DNA of 64,000 nucleotides from Thermomonas haemolytica (GCF_004346265.1 NZ_SMAP01000004.1:1-64000); one strand, 5' to 3'; shown: positions 9,078 to 17,952, counted from the first letter of the stretch. Notes: generated from the sequence alone by a model not told the origin. Numbers and translations: made by a program.

Positions 9078-10402
9078 GGCACGGGCGGGCTGGAAAGGTG
9101 GGGGTCGCGGGGCAGGATGCGGTCGCGACCGAACCGGCAGCTGAAGATACTCCCGGCCCCCACGTCGCTGGCAATGGCCAGCTGCGCGCCGTGCAGGCCC
9201 AGCACGTGCTTGACGATGGCCAGTCCCAGCCCGGTGCCGCCGCTCTCGCGCGAGCGGCTGGTGGAGACGCGGTAGAAGCGTTCGGTCAGGCGCGGCAGGT
9301 GCGCGGCGGGGATGCCGTAGCCGGTGTCGCGCACCGCCAGCACCGCGCTGCCATCGGATTCGCGGAAAAAACGCACCGTGATCTCGCCGCCGTCCGGGGT
9401 GTAGCGCACGGCGTTGCTGACCAGATTGCCGAACGCGCTGTGCAGCTCCTTGCTGGCGCCGCGCAGGTCCACCTGGGCCTCGTCCTCGACCCGGATGCGG
9501 TGGCGGCCGCCGCTGAGCGCCTCCGCCTCGCGCCGCAGGGTGGCCAGTAGCGGCGCCATCGCCACGTGCTCCTCGGCCAGCTGGTCGCGCGCCTCCAGCC
9601 GCGACAGGGTGAGCAGGTCCTCGACCAGCCGCGCCATCCGCTGCGACTGCCGGCGCATCTCGTCCAGCAGGCCCGCCCACTCGGGATGATCGTCGGCGTC
9701 GAGCATCTCCAGGTAGCCGTGGATCACGGTCAGCGGGGTGCGCAACTCGTGCGAGACGTTGGCCACGAAGTCGCGGCGCATGTGCTCCAGCCGCAGCAGC
9801 TTGCTGACGTCGCGCGCCAGCAGCAGCCACAGGTCATCGGAATAGGGCAGCAGGCGCAGGCTCAGGCGCATGCCGGGGTCGGCCGGGGAGGCGACGTCCT
9901 CCATCGGCTCGGCGTTGCGCCCGGCGGCCAGCCATTGCGCCATCGGCAGCGGGCGCAGCGCGTCCGCCAGCGGCGCGCCGTGGTGGCGCGGATAGCGCAG
10001 CCCCAGCAGCGGGGTGGCGGCCTCGTTGAACCACAGGATGCGCTGGCTGTTGCGCTCCACCAGCACCACCGCGTCCGGCAGCGCCGCGGCCACCGCGCGG
10101 TAGGCGCGCAGCATCGCCAGCAGGCGCCGCTTGCGCGCGCGCATCTCGGTCTGGCCGCGGTACAGCAGGGCATCCAGCCCGCTCCAGACGCCGTTGCCGT
10201 GCGGCACCAGGCGCTGGCGCGCGGCCAACCGCTGCAGCAGCCGGTGCAGCCGCCAGTAATGCCAGCCGACCACGCCCAGCGCGGTGATCGCCAGCGCCGG
10301 CCACGGCTGGCCCAGCGCCAGCCCGGCCAGCAGCCCGGCCGCGAGTACCAGCAGCAGTTGGGAGAGGGTGCGGAACCAGGCGTGGCGGGGGATCGACGGC
10401 AT
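9074..10402 (-). CDS. phoR: Phosphate-regulon sensor histidine kinase PhoR
   Basis: A 442-residue membrane histidine kinase. Two adjacent transmembrane segments lie at about 13-30 and 34-52 with almost no periplasmic loop, as in PhoR. A PAS-like region (about 100-200) precedes the phosphoacceptor His218 in VSHELRTPLTV. The catalytic domain shows the N box (FGNLVSNAVRYTP) and the G boxes (RDTGYGIP, GGTGLGLAIVKH). It should phosphorylate PhoB during phosphate starvation. 76 bp separate it from phoB, and its stop overlaps ppk. Confidence 0.94.
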   Translation of the reverse strand: MPSIPRHAWFRTLSQLLLVLAAGLLAGLALGQPWPALAITALGVVGWHYWRLHRLLQRLAARQRLVPHGNGVWSGLDALLYRGQTEMRARKRRLLAMLRAYRAVAAALPDAVVLVERNSQRILWFNEAATPLLGLRYPRHHGAPLADALRPLPMAQWLAAGRNAEPMEDVASPADPGMRLSLRLLPYSDDLWLLLARDVSKLLRLEHMRRDFVANVSHELRTPLTVIHGYLEMLDADDHPEWAGLLDEMRRQSQRMARLVEDLLTLSRLEARDQLAEEHVAMAPLLATLRREAEALSGGRHRIRVEDEAQVDLRGASKELHSAFGNLVSNAVRYTPDGGEITVRFFRESDGSAVLAVRDTGYGIPAAHLPRLTERFYRVSTSRSRESGGTGLGLAIVKHVLGLHGAQLAIASDVGAGSIFSCRFGRDRILPRDPHLSSPPVP

Positions 10403-10478
10403 CAGGCAAGTATCCGGGTTTGCATCCGGGTTTGCCCCGCGCCCCGCGGCGGGCCGGGGCGCGCCGGCGCGGGCGCGC

Positions 10479-11180
10479 TCACACCGCGGTGGAGAAGCGG
10501 TAGCCGGCGCCGCGCACGGTCTGCACCATCGTGTCCAGCGCGTGCGGTTCCAGGGTCTTGCGCAGGCGGCGGATGTGCACGTCCACGGTGCGCTCCTCCA
10601 CGTACACGCTGCCGCCCCAGACGTGGTCCAGCAGCTGGGCGCGGGTGTACACGCGCTCGGCGTGGGTCATGAAGAAGTGCAGCAGGCGGTATTCGGTGGG
10701 GCCCATCTGGATCGGGTGCGCGGTGCCGTCGATGTCGGCGAACACCCGGTGCGCGGCGCCGTCGATGCGCAGCGCGCCGACCTGCACGCTGCCGTCGTCG
10801 TCGTCCTCGCGCGAGCGCCGCAGCACCGCGCGGATGCGCGCCAGCAGTTCGCGCGCGGAGAACGGCTTGACCACGTAGTCGTCCACCCCGGCCTCGAGCC
10901 CGCCGACGCGGTCGTTCTCCTCGCCGCGCGCGGTCAGCATGATGATCGGGATGTCGCGGGTCAGCGCCTCGCGCCGCCAGCGCCGGGCCAGCTCCAGCCC
11001 GCTGGTGCCGGGCAGCATCCAGTCCAGCAGGATCAGGTCGGGCACGCGCTCGGCGATCCGCTCCTGCGCCTCGCGCGCATCTCCCGCCAGCAGCGGCGCG
11101 TAGTCGCCCTTGCGCAGGGCATAGGCCAGCATGTCGCGGATCGCGGGCTCGTCTTCGACGATCAGGATGTGTTTCTGCAT
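10479..11180 (-). CDS. phoB: Phosphate-regulon response regulator PhoB
   Basis: A 233-residue OmpR/PhoB-type regulator. The receiver domain (1-120) has the acidic pocket Glu9-Asp10-Glu11 and phosphoacceptor Asp53 (LLDWMLPG). The winged-helix DNA-binding domain (about 130-230) contains EYRLLHFFM and VDVHIRRLRKTL. It activates phosphate-starvation genes at Pho boxes, and one such box with a properly spaced -10 sits just upstream, so it is probably autoregulated. First gene of phoB-phoR-ppk-ppx. Confidence 0.96.
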   Translation of the reverse strand: MQKHILIVEDEPAIRDMLAYALRKGDYAPLLAGDAREAQERIAERVPDLILLDWMLPGTSGLELARRWRREALTRDIPIIMLTARGEENDRVGGLEAGVDDYVVKPFSARELLARIRAVLRRSREDDDDGSVQVGALRIDGAAHRVFADIDGTAHPIQMGPTEYRLLHFFMTHAERVYTRAQLLDHVWGGSVYVEERTVDVHIRRLRKTLEPHALDTMVQTVRGAGYRFSTAV

Positions 11181-11219
11181 GGCATCCGGTGGTGGCGCCG
11201 TCGGAGGGGGCGCCGCCGC

Positions 11220-11253
11220 ATTACACGACGGCTGGGTGACAGTTTCGTGACGT
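11220..11253 (-). promoter_or_regulatory. Pho box and -10 element of the phoB operon
   Basis: Read on the minus strand, ACGTCAC-GAAA-CTGTCAC (11253 to 11236) matches the Pho box layout of two 7-bp repeats 4 bp apart. TGTAAT (11225 to 11220) follows 10 bp after it, the usual Pho box to -10 distance. The phoB ATG lies 55 bp downstream of the box. The site abuts the 3' end of the upstream bepA-like gene, whose stop is at 11256. Confidence 0.72.
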
Positions 11254-11255
11254 TG

Positions 11256-12860
11256 TCACCTGGCGTACAGCCCCAGCCGGCCGCCCACCGCCTCGTCGCG
11301 GATCCCTTGCCGGCGCAGTTCCAGCACGGTGGGGGTGATCGCCGCGATGCGCGCGTCGATGCGCGCGCGCGCGTAGTAGTCCAGGTCGCCGCGCTTCTTG
11401 AGGTTGTCCAACTGCACCAGCGCCTGCTCCGGGCGCCCGGACAGGTAGGCCGCCTCGGCCCAGGCCTCGCCCGCGCGCACCGGGTCGCCGGCGAGTTCGT
11501 TGGCGCGCGCGTAGATCTGCTGCAGCGGCAGGTCGGCGTTGCTGGCGCCCAGCAGCGGGCGCAGGACCGCCACCGCGCGCTGGCCGGCCTCGCGGGTGCC
11601 GCGCTCGCCCAGCAGCCGCGCATAGGTGAGCACCAACGCGCGGTGGGTGGGCATCTGCGCGAGCAGGGCGTCGAACCGGCGGTCGGCCTCGGCGATGCGC
11701 CCGCTGCGCGCCTCGGCCTCGCCGCTGGCGATCTGCAGCCACAGGTTGCCGGGGTGCGCCTGCGCCAGCGGCACCAACTCCTGCAGGGCCTCGCCGTTCT
11801 GGCCGGCCAGCAGGTGGGCCAGGGCCAACCCGTAGCGCTGGGGTTCGCTGAGCGCCTGCTTGGCCTGCATCTGCCGGTACTCGCGGATGGCCTGGGCCGG
11901 GGTCAGGGCGCTGAGCACGCGCAGGCGCTCCTTGGCCCAGGGGAAGTCGCCGGTGTCGCCGCGCGCCTGGTGGCGGGCGGGGGCCAGCTGCAGGTTGGCC
12001 GGCAGCAGCGGGTTGCCGCCGCCGCTGGCGGAGGGCAGCGGCAGCCGCGACGCCACCAGCTTGTCGGCGCGTTCGCGCGCCTCGCTGATGCGCGCCAGGG
12101 TCAGCGGATGGGTCTGCAGGTAGCCCGGCAGCGCCGAGCGCTCGTCGCCCTGGTTGATCCGCACCACGCCCTGCAGGGTCTGGAAGAAATCGGCCATCGC
12201 CTCGGGGTCGTAGCCGGCGTTGGCGAGCAGGCGGATGCCGATGCGGTCGGCCTCGGCCTCGTTGTCGCGGGTGTAGTCGATCTGGCGCTGCTGCAGCAGG
12301 CCCATGCCGGTGATCAGCGCGGCCGAGGAGGCGTCGCCGCTGGAGGTGCCGCCGGCCTTCTGCGCCGCCACGATCGCGCCGAGGGTGGCCAGCAGGATCG
12401 GCAGGCTCTCGCGCTGGGCCTTCTCGGCGCCGCGCAGCACGTGCTGCTGGGTGACGTGCGAGATCTCGTGCGCCAGCACGCCGGCCAGCTCGTCCTCGCG
12501 CGTGGCGGCCAGCACCAGCCCGGAGTTCACCGCCACGTAGCCGCCGAGGGTGGCGAAGGCGTTGATCTGGCGGTCGCGCAGCAGGAAGAAGGTGAACGCC
12601 TGCTGCGGGCGGTCGCTGGCGCTGGCCAGGCGCTTGCCGACGTCGGCCAGCCAGCCGTCCAGCAGCGGATCGTCCAGCACGTAGCCCTCGTGGCGCAGCT
12701 GCGCCAGCACCATCGCCCCGTACTCGGCCTGCTTGGCCGGCGACAGCACGCTGCCGGCGGAGGAGCCGATGTCGGGCAGGCCGCGTTCCTGGGCGGTGGC
12801 CAGCCCGGCGCTGGCGGTCAGGGCGAACAGCAGGGCGGCGGCGGGCAGGCGGACGGTCAT
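11256..12860 (-). CDS. bepA: Periplasmic M48 metalloprotease, BepA/YfgC type
   Basis: A 534-residue exported protease. Residues 1-23 are a signal peptide. The M48 domain has the zinc motif HEISH (131-135) followed by the third-ligand region NEAEADRIG. The C-terminal half (about 300-520) is built of TPR-like helices. BepA assists or degrades outer-membrane proteins at the BAM complex. The chosen ATG starts the signal peptide; an open frame continues upstream to 13211 only as antisense to grxC. Neighbouring phoB on the same strand has its own promoter. Confidence 0.9.
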   Translation of the reverse strand: MTVRLPAAALLFALTASAGLATAQERGLPDIGSSAGSVLSPAKQAEYGAMVLAQLRHEGYVLDDPLLDGWLADVGKRLASASDRPQQAFTFFLLRDRQINAFATLGGYVAVNSGLVLAATREDELAGVLAHEISHVTQQHVLRGAEKAQRESLPILLATLGAIVAAQKAGGTSSGDASSAALITGMGLLQQRQIDYTRDNEAEADRIGIRLLANAGYDPEAMADFFQTLQGVVRINQGDERSALPGYLQTHPLTLARISEARERADKLVASRLPLPSASGGGNPLLPANLQLAPARHQARGDTGDFPWAKERLRVLSALTPAQAIREYRQMQAKQALSEPQRYGLALAHLLAGQNGEALQELVPLAQAHPGNLWLQIASGEAEARSGRIAEADRRFDALLAQMPTHRALVLTYARLLGERGTREAGQRAVAVLRPLLGASNADLPLQQIYARANELAGDPVRAGEAWAEAAYLSGRPEQALVQLDNLKKRGDLDYYARARIDARIAAITPTVLELRRQGIRDEAVGGRLGLYAR

Positions 12861-12977
12861 GCGGGCAGGATGCAGTATTGTGGTGGCAACCGGGTGAATG
12901 CGGCTTGAGCGGGTGGGAAACTGGCCGCGCCGCCCCATATTCGACCAGAATGCCGCCTTTCGGTTCAGGAGACCCCC

Positions 12978-13256
12978 GTGAGCGATCCCAGCCACCCGCC
13001 GATCACCATCTACAGCACCGAGGTGTGCCCGTATTGCGTGATGGCCAAGAACTTCCTCAAGAGCAAGGGCCTGGGCTGGTCCGAGGTGCGGGTCGATACC
13101 GATCTGGCCGCGCGCGAGAAGATGGTGGCGCTCACCCGGCGCACCAGCGTGCCGCAGATCTTCATCGGTGACGTCCACGTTGGCGGCTACGACGACATGA
13201 TGGCGCTGCACCGCGCCGGCAAGCTGGAGCCGCTGCTGCAGGGAGAAGGCGCATGA
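12978..13256 (+). CDS. grxC: Glutaredoxin 3
   Basis: A 92-residue glutaredoxin with the dithiol active site Cys17-Pro-Tyr-Cys20 and the glutathione-binding TSVPQIF and GGYDD motifs. It reduces disulfides using glutathione. It starts with GTG at 12978, supported by AGGAGA placed 8 nt upstream. Its stop overlaps the start of the AhpD-like gene (ATGA at 13253-13256), so the two thiol proteins are coupled. Confidence 0.94.
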   Translation: MSDPSHPPITIYSTEVCPYCVMAKNFLKSKGLGWSEVRVDTDLAAREKMVALTRRTSVPQIFIGDVHVGGYDDMMALHRAGKLEPLLQGEGA

Positions 13257-13639
13257 GCGGCGGCGACGACCGGGTGCGGGCCTTCACCGAATTCCGCCAG
13301 CGCATGAACAAGCGCATCCTGGACGAGCCCAACCAGGTGGTGCGGCGGTTCTTCGCGCTGGATACCCAGACCTACCAGGCCGGCGCGCTGGACGTGAAGA
13401 CCAAGGAGCTGTGCGGGCTGGTGGCCTCGCTGGTGCTGCGCTGCGACGACTGCATCAGCTACCACGTGGCGCAGTGCAAGGACGCCGGGGTCAGCCGCGA
13501 GGAGATGTTCGAGGCGTTCTCGGTCGGCCTGGTGGTGGGCGGCTCGATCGTGATCCCGCACCTGCGCCGGGCGGTGGATTTCCTCGACCAGCTGGAGCAG
13601 GGCCAGGCCGCCGCGCCGGACGCGCACACGCACGGCTGA
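13253..13639 (+). CDS. Carboxymuconolactone decarboxylase/AhpD-like thiol protein
   Basis: A 128-residue all-helical protein of the CMD family. It has the complete AhpD-type redox motif: Glu52, then 11 residues, Cys64-x2-Cys67, then x3 and His71. That signature marks peroxidase or disulfide-reductase chemistry rather than true muconolactone decarboxylation. The C-terminus is His-rich. It is translationally coupled to grxC, so a glutathione-linked relay is a reasonable inference. The exact substrate is unknown. Confidence 0.85.
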   Translation: MSGGDDRVRAFTEFRQRMNKRILDEPNQVVRRFFALDTQTYQAGALDVKTKELCGLVASLVLRCDDCISYHVAQCKDAGVSREEMFEAFSVGLVVGGSIVIPHLRRAVDFLDQLEQGQAAAPDAHTHG

Positions 13640-13713
13640 GGGCGGCGCGCCGGCCCGTCGGCATACGCCGGCGCACGGCATCTGCCATAATGTCCAGTCA
13701 TCGAACCCCCACT

Positions 13714-13740
13714 CGCCGCCACGCCAGACGCGTGGCGGCG
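13714..13740 (+). promoter_or_regulatory. Hairpin in the isocitrate dehydrogenase leader
   Basis: A perfect 10-bp stem CGCCGCCACG/CGTGGCGGCG with a 7-nt loop lies 20 nt before the icd start codon, downstream of a possible -10 (CATAAT at 13685-13690). It would be at the centre of the 5' leader. No known riboswitch is recognised; a role in translation or as a weak terminator of the preceding pair is inference. Confidence 0.4.
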
Positions 13741-13760
13741 GCCTGTCTGGACACTGGAAA

Positions 13761-14765
13761 ATGACAACGATCACGGTCATCCGCGGCGACGGCATCGGCC
13801 CGGAAATCATGGACGCCACCCTGCACGTGCTGGACGCGATGCAGCTGGGCCTTGCGTACGAATTCGCGGACGCCGGCATGGTGGCGCTGGAGAAGCACGG
13901 TGAGCTGCTGCCGGCCGCCACCATGGACTCCATCCGCAGGAACAAGATCGCGCTGAAGTCGCCCCTGACCACCCCGGTCGGCGGCGGGTTTTCCTCGATC
14001 AACGTCGAGCTGCGCAAGCGCTTCGACCTGTACGCCAACGTCCGCCCGGCGCGCAGCTTCCCCAACACCAAGGCGCGCTTCCCCGGCAACGTGGACCTGA
14101 TCACGGTGCGCGAGAACACCGAGGGCGCCTACATCGGCGAAGGCCAGGAAGTCTCGGCCGACGGCGAGACCGCGGTGCTGACCCAGAAGGTGACCCGCAA
14201 GGGGTCCGAGCGGATCGCGCGCTACGCCTTCGAGCTGGCGCGGACCACCGGCCGCAAGAAGGTGACGGTGGTGCACAAGGCGAACATCCTGAAGTCCACC
14301 TCGGGCCTGTTCCTGAAGACCGCGCGCGAAGTGGCCGCGCAGTACCCCGACATCGAGTGCAACGAGATGATCGTGGACAACACCTGCATGCAGCTGGTGA
14401 TGAAGCCGGAGCAGTTCGACATCATCGTCACCACCAACCTGTTCGGCGACATCATCTCCGACCTGTGTGCCGGCCTGGTCGGCGGCCTGGGCCTCGCCCC
14501 GGGCGCCAACATCGGCACCGAGGCGGCGATCTTCGAGGCGGTGCACGGCTCCGCGCCGGACATCGCCGGCAAGGGCATCGCCAACCCGTGCGCGCTGCTG
14601 CTGGGCGCGGCGCAGATGCTCGACCACCTCGGCAAGCCGGACCAGGCGCAGCGCCTGCGCGGCGCGATCATCGCCACGCTGGAGGCGAAGGACTCGCTGA
14701 CCCCGGACCTCGGCGGCGAGGGCAACACGCTGGCGTTCGCCAAGGCCATCGCCAGCCGCCTCTGA
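13761..14765 (+). CDS. Isocitrate dehydrogenase, NAD type
   Basis: A 334-residue member of the isocitrate/isopropylmalate dehydrogenase family, shorter than E. coli Icd. The nucleotide-binding region reads HGSAPDIAGKGIANP; an Asp in this segment is typical of NAD rather than NADP enzymes. Substrate-binding features include the SPLTTPVGGGFSS loop and VRENTEGAYIG, which match isocitrate rather than isopropylmalate enzymes. It acts in the TCA cycle. It stands alone, preceded by a leader hairpin and followed by a strong shared terminator. Confidence 0.88.
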   Translation: MTTITVIRGDGIGPEIMDATLHVLDAMQLGLAYEFADAGMVALEKHGELLPAATMDSIRRNKIALKSPLTTPVGGGFSSINVELRKRFDLYANVRPARSFPNTKARFPGNVDLITVRENTEGAYIGEGQEVSADGETAVLTQKVTRKGSERIARYAFELARTTGRKKVTVVHKANILKSTSGLFLKTAREVAAQYPDIECNEMIVDNTCMQLVMKPEQFDIIVTTNLFGDIISDLCAGLVGGLGLAPGANIGTEAAIFEAVHGSAPDIAGKGIANPCALLLGAAQMLDHLGKPDQAQRLRGAIIATLEAKDSLTPDLGGEGNTLAFAKAIASRL

Positions 14766-14783
14766 GCGGCGCGGCCGTGTGGA

Positions 14784-14819
14784 AACGAAGAAGGGCGCCC
14801 TGCGGCGCCCTTCTTCGTT
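14784..14819. terminator. Strong bidirectional terminator between icd and the BI-1/YccA gene
   Basis: A perfect 16-bp stem (14784-14799 with 14804-14819) and a CTGC loop, with T-rich flanks on both strands. It lies between two convergent genes and should end both transcripts. Confidence 0.85.
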
Positions 14820-14867
14820 GGGGGCACTGGGGATTTTGCTGCGAAGCGCCAGCCCCTCCTTGGCCCC

Positions 14868-15644
14868 TCAGTTGCGCGACTGCAGCTTTGACAGCAGCCG
14901 CAGCAGCTCCAGGTACAGCCACACCAGCGTCACCAGCAGGCCGAACGCGGCGTACCACTCCATGTACTTCGGGGCGCCCTGTTCCACGCCCTGTTCGATG
15001 AAGTCGAAATCCAGCACCAGGTTCAGCGCGGCCACCACCACGACCACCAGGCTGAACGCGATGCCGAGGGGGCTGCTGCCGTTGATGAAGCCCATCCCGG
15101 AAAACCCGAACAGGTGCATGCCCAGCTGCGCGAGGTAGAGCAGGGCGATGCCGCCGGTGGCGGCCACCACGCCGAGCTTGAAGTTCTCGGTCGCCTTCAC
15201 CAGCCCGCTGCGGTAGGCCAGCAGCAGCGCGGCCAGGGTGCCGAAGGTCAGCCCCACCGCCTGCATCACGATGCCGGGATAGCGCAGCTCGAACAGCGCC
15301 GAGGCGGCGCCCAGGAACAGCCCCTCCAGCGCCGCGTACAGCGGCGCGGTGAACGGCGCCCACGCCTTCTTGAAGATCGTCACCAGCGCGACCACGAACC
15401 CGCCGATCGCGCCGCCCCAGACGTAGGGCAGGATTGCGCCCGGCGTGCCGGCCGCCAGCGCGGCGTGGAACTGCGACCAGCTCAGCAGCGCGCCGACCAG
15501 CGCCAGCACCAGCAGCAGCGCGGTCTTGTTGACGGTGCCATTGAGCGTCATCGCCCCGGCGTCGCCCTGCACCAGGGTGCCGCTGCCGAGGTCGAGGAAG
15601 GTGTTGTCGGAGAGGGCGGGGTTGCCGCTGCGCATGGCGTCCAT
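14868..15644 (-). CDS. Bax inhibitor-1/YccA family membrane protein
   Basis: A 258-residue polytopic membrane protein with about seven hydrophobic segments from residue 40 to 250 and the family block NLVLDFDFIE followed by YMEWYAAFGLLVTLVWLYLE near the C-terminus. BI-1 proteins are linked to stress tolerance and, in E. coli, to FtsH modulation. Two start codons are possible, 15644 and 15635; the first gives the longer product. Confidence 0.85.
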   Translation of the reverse strand: MDAMRSGNPALSDNTFLDLGSGTLVQGDAGAMTLNGTVNKTALLLVLALVGALLSWSQFHAALAAGTPGAILPYVWGGAIGGFVVALVTIFKKAWAPFTAPLYAALEGLFLGAASALFELRYPGIVMQAVGLTFGTLAALLLAYRSGLVKATENFKLGVVAATGGIALLYLAQLGMHLFGFSGMGFINGSSPLGIAFSLVVVVVAALNLVLDFDFIEQGVEQGAPKYMEWYAAFGLLVTLVWLYLELLRLLSKLQSRN

Positions 15645-15735
15645 CCTGTGGCGATCCGGCCGGTTGCCGTCCTCGCAGGATAGCCCGTCGCGCCGTTGCC
15701 GTCACCGAAGGGCGCCACCGATGCGGGGAGGCGGG

Positions 15736-15820
15736 TGGTGCGAAAGGCGGGACTCGAACCCGCACGCCTTGCGGCACTGGAACCTAAATCCAGGGCGTCT
15801 ACCAATTCCGCCACTTTCGC
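15736..15820 (-). tRNA. tRNA-Leu(UAG)
   Basis: An 85-nt class II tRNA. Anticodon loop TTTAGGT gives UAG, read as leucine (CUA). The acceptor stem GCGAAAG pairs with CTTTCGC and CCA is encoded (15736-15738). A terminator lies just upstream of it, after tRNA-Lys. Confidence 0.97.
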
Positions 15821-15848
15821 GTCGTCGCCGACACATCTTCGCAAAAGA

Positions 15849-15873
15849 AAACGCCCGGCGGGGCCGGGCGTTT
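15849..15873 (-). terminator. Terminator after tRNA-Lys
   Basis: An 11-bp stem AAACGCCCGGC/GCCGGGCGTTT with a GGG loop; on the minus strand it is followed by TCTTTT. It separates the Pro-Arg-His-Lys tRNAs from tRNA-Leu, so the last tRNA may be made by read-through or from its own promoter. Confidence 0.75.
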
Positions 15874-15879
15874 CGGGTT

Positions 15880-15955
15880 TGGTGGGCCGTCAAGGATTCG
15901 AACCTTGGACCTATTGATTAAGAGTCAACTGCTCTACCAACTGAGCTAACGGCCC
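15880..15955 (-). tRNA. tRNA-Lys(CUU)
   Basis: A 76-nt tRNA with acceptor GGGCCGT/ACGGCCC, anticodon loop CTCTTAA (CUU, lysine AAG) and encoded CCA. Confidence 0.97.
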
Positions 15956-16022
15956 CGAGGCGAAAATTGTAGCAGACATCCGGCGTGCTGCAAGCCCTTC
16001 GGATGCCGTTGCTGCGAAAGGG

Positions 16023-16099
16023 TGGGGTGGCTGATGGGACTCGAACCCACGACAACTGGAATCACAATCCAGGACTCTAACCAACTGAGCTACAGCCAC
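16023..16099 (-). tRNA. tRNA-His(GUG)
   Basis: A 77-nt tRNA with anticodon loop TTGTGAT (GUG). The discriminator is C and the base before position 1 is G, the histidine identity pair. CCA is encoded. Confidence 0.97.
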
Positions 16100-16139
16100 C
16101 ACAGGGACAACGGTTTCGATGCAAGCGGTTTCGACACAT

Positions 16140-16216
16140 TGGCGCGCCCGGCAGGAATCGAACCTGCAACCACCGGCTTAGAAGGCCGGTGCTCTATCCG
16201 GTTGAGCTACGGGCGC
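16140..16216 (-). tRNA. tRNA-Arg(UCU)
   Basis: A 77-nt tRNA with acceptor GCGCCCG/CGGGCGC, anticodon loop CTTCTAA (UCU, arginine AGA) and encoded CCA. Confidence 0.97.
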
Positions 16217-16251
16217 CCGGTCCGGAATCGCAAGGCGGGGACTGCCGGAGG

Positions 16252-16328
16252 TGGTCGGGGTAGAGGGATTCGAACCCCCGACATCCTGCTCCCAAAGCAG
16301 GCGCGCTACCAGACTGCGCTATACCCCG
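16252..16328 (-). tRNA. tRNA-Pro(UGG)
   Basis: A 77-nt tRNA with acceptor CGGGGTA/TACCCCG, anticodon loop TTTGGGA (UGG, proline CCA) and encoded CCA. It is the first tRNA of the Pro-Arg-His-Lys-Leu series. The 268 bp between it and tig hold no gene and no promoter I can place with confidence. Confidence 0.97.
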
Positions 16329-16596
16329 CCGGCAGAACCCAAGCACTCCGGCGATCGCCCGACTGCTGCGGTCGCCTGCCTCCCGCGGCGCGCCAGCGCA
16401 ACGAAAGGCCGCGCATTGTCCGGCGACTGCGCGCGCATGTCAACGCATCCACGCCCGCCGCCGCCGCGGGTCGCTGGCACCGGTCCGGGAAATCGGCGAA
16501 ACTACCGCGTTCCGCGCGGCCCCGGCGCCGCGCCATCGTCCAACCAACAACCGTCGCAACCGGGTTCGCGCGAACCCGCCCAGGAGCCATCGCATC

Positions 16597-17889
16597 ATGC
16601 AAGTCTCGGTCGAATCCACCGGCAACCTCGAGCGCCGCGTCATCCTCAGCCTGCCCGCGGGCGACGTCGAGAGCCAGGTCGGCAGCCGCCTGCGCGAGAT
16701 CGCGCAGAACGTCCGCATCAAGGGCTTCCGTCCCGGCAAGGTCCCGGCCAAGGTGGTCGAGCAGCGCTTCGGCGGGCAGGTCCGCGCGGAGATCGTCGAT
16801 GGCCTGCTGCGCCAGGGCCTGGACCAGGCGGTGCGCGAGCACGAGTTGCGCGTGGCCGGGCTGCCGCAGGTGACCCCGGGCGAGGACGCCGGCGAGGGCG
16901 AACTGAAGTACGTGGCTTCGGTCGAGCTGGTGCCTGACTTCGGCGAGCTCGACATGAGCAAGCTGGAGGTGATCCGCCACACCGCCGAGGTGACCGATGC
17001 CGACATCGAGCGGATGCTCGAGAACCTGCGCCAGCAGCGCGCCAGCTGGCGGGTGGTGGAGCGCGAGGCCAAGGCCGGCGACCTGGTGAATCTGGAGACC
17101 ACCAGCACCGTGGACGGCGTGCGCACCCCGGCCGAAGGGGTGGAGAAGAACGCCACCGTGCTGGGCTCGGCCGCGATCTATCCCGAGGTGGAATCGGCCA
17201 TCGTCGGCATGCGCGCCGGCGAGGAGAAGACGATCGACGTCACCCTGCCGGCCGACTGGCACGTGCCGCAGTTCGCCGGCAAGACCGTCACCTCCACCTT
17301 CAAGCTGGTGAGCGTGGCCGAGCAGGTGCTGCCGGAGGTGGATGCCGCCTTCATCCGCAGCTTCGGGGTCAAGAGCGGCGAGCTGGAGCAGTTCAAGGCC
17401 GAAATCCGCAGCAACCTCGAGCGCGAGCTGAAGGGCGCGCTGATGAACCGCCTGCGCCGCGAGGTGGGCGAGCAGCTGGTGGCCGCGTACAAGGACGTGG
17501 AGCTGCCGCCGCGCCTGGTCGAGACCGAGGCGCGCGCGCTGCTGGCCAGCGCCACCGAGGACGCCCGTCGCCGCGGCCAGGCCCTGGAGGCGGCCCCGGA
17601 GGCCTTCCAGGAGGCTGCCCGCAAGCGCGTGCTGGTGGGCCTGCTGGTGGGCGAGATCGCCCGCCGCAACGAGCTGCGTCTGGACTCGGCGCGGCTGAAC
17701 GAAACCATGCGCCTGATCGCCTCCACCTACGAACAGCCGGAGCAGGTCATTGCGTTGTACCGCAACGACCCCCAGTTGATGCAGGGCCTGCAGACCCGCG
17801 TGATGGAGGAGCAGGTGATCGACTGGATCGCCGAGCGCGCCAAGCACACCGAGCAGGCGCTCAGCTTCCAGGACGCGATCAGCCAGTAA
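16597..17889 (+). CDS. tig: Trigger factor (ribosome-associated chaperone and peptidyl-prolyl isomerase)
   Basis: A 430-residue trigger factor. The N-terminal ribosome-binding domain contains the signature [10 protein letters not shown] (about 46-55, E. coli GFRxGKVP). The FKBP-like isomerase domain is near 150-245 and the C-terminal chaperone arms follow. It folds nascent chains at the ribosome exit. It starts the tig-clpP-clpX-lon block. An AGGAG ribosome-binding site precedes the ATG. Confidence 0.97.
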   Translation: MQVSVESTGNLERRVILSLPAGDVESQVGSRLREIAQNVRIKGFRPGKVPAKVVEQRFGGQVRAEIVDGLLRQGLDQAVREHELRVAGLPQVTPGEDAGEGELKYVASVELVPDFGELDMSKLEVIRHTAEVTDADIERMLENLRQQRASWRVVEREAKAGDLVNLETTSTVDGVRTPAEGVEKNATVLGSAAIYPEVESAIVGMRAGEEKTIDVTLPADWHVPQFAGKTVTSTFKLVSVAEQVLPEVDAAFIRSFGVKSGELEQFKAEIRSNLERELKGALMNRLRREVGEQLVAAYKDVELPPRLVETEARALLASATEDARRRGQALEAAPEAFQEAARKRVLVGLLVGEIARRNELRLDSARLNETMRLIASTYEQPEQVIALYRNDPQLMQGLQTRVMEEQVIDWIAERAKHTEQALSFQDAISQ

Positions 17890-17952
17890 CCGGCCGCCAT
17901 CACCCCGCCGCCGCGCGCGGCGGGGCCCCCCGAACCTGAAGAGCGAGACGCC

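Noticed and set aside
11256-13211. A longer M48 protease starting at 13211
   Set aside because: The extra residues are antisense to grxC and the signal peptide begins at the internal ATG 12860.
15736-16328. Integration or degeneration in the five-tRNA cluster
   Set aside because: All five tRNAs are intact and no duplicated 3' ends or foreign genes are seen between them.
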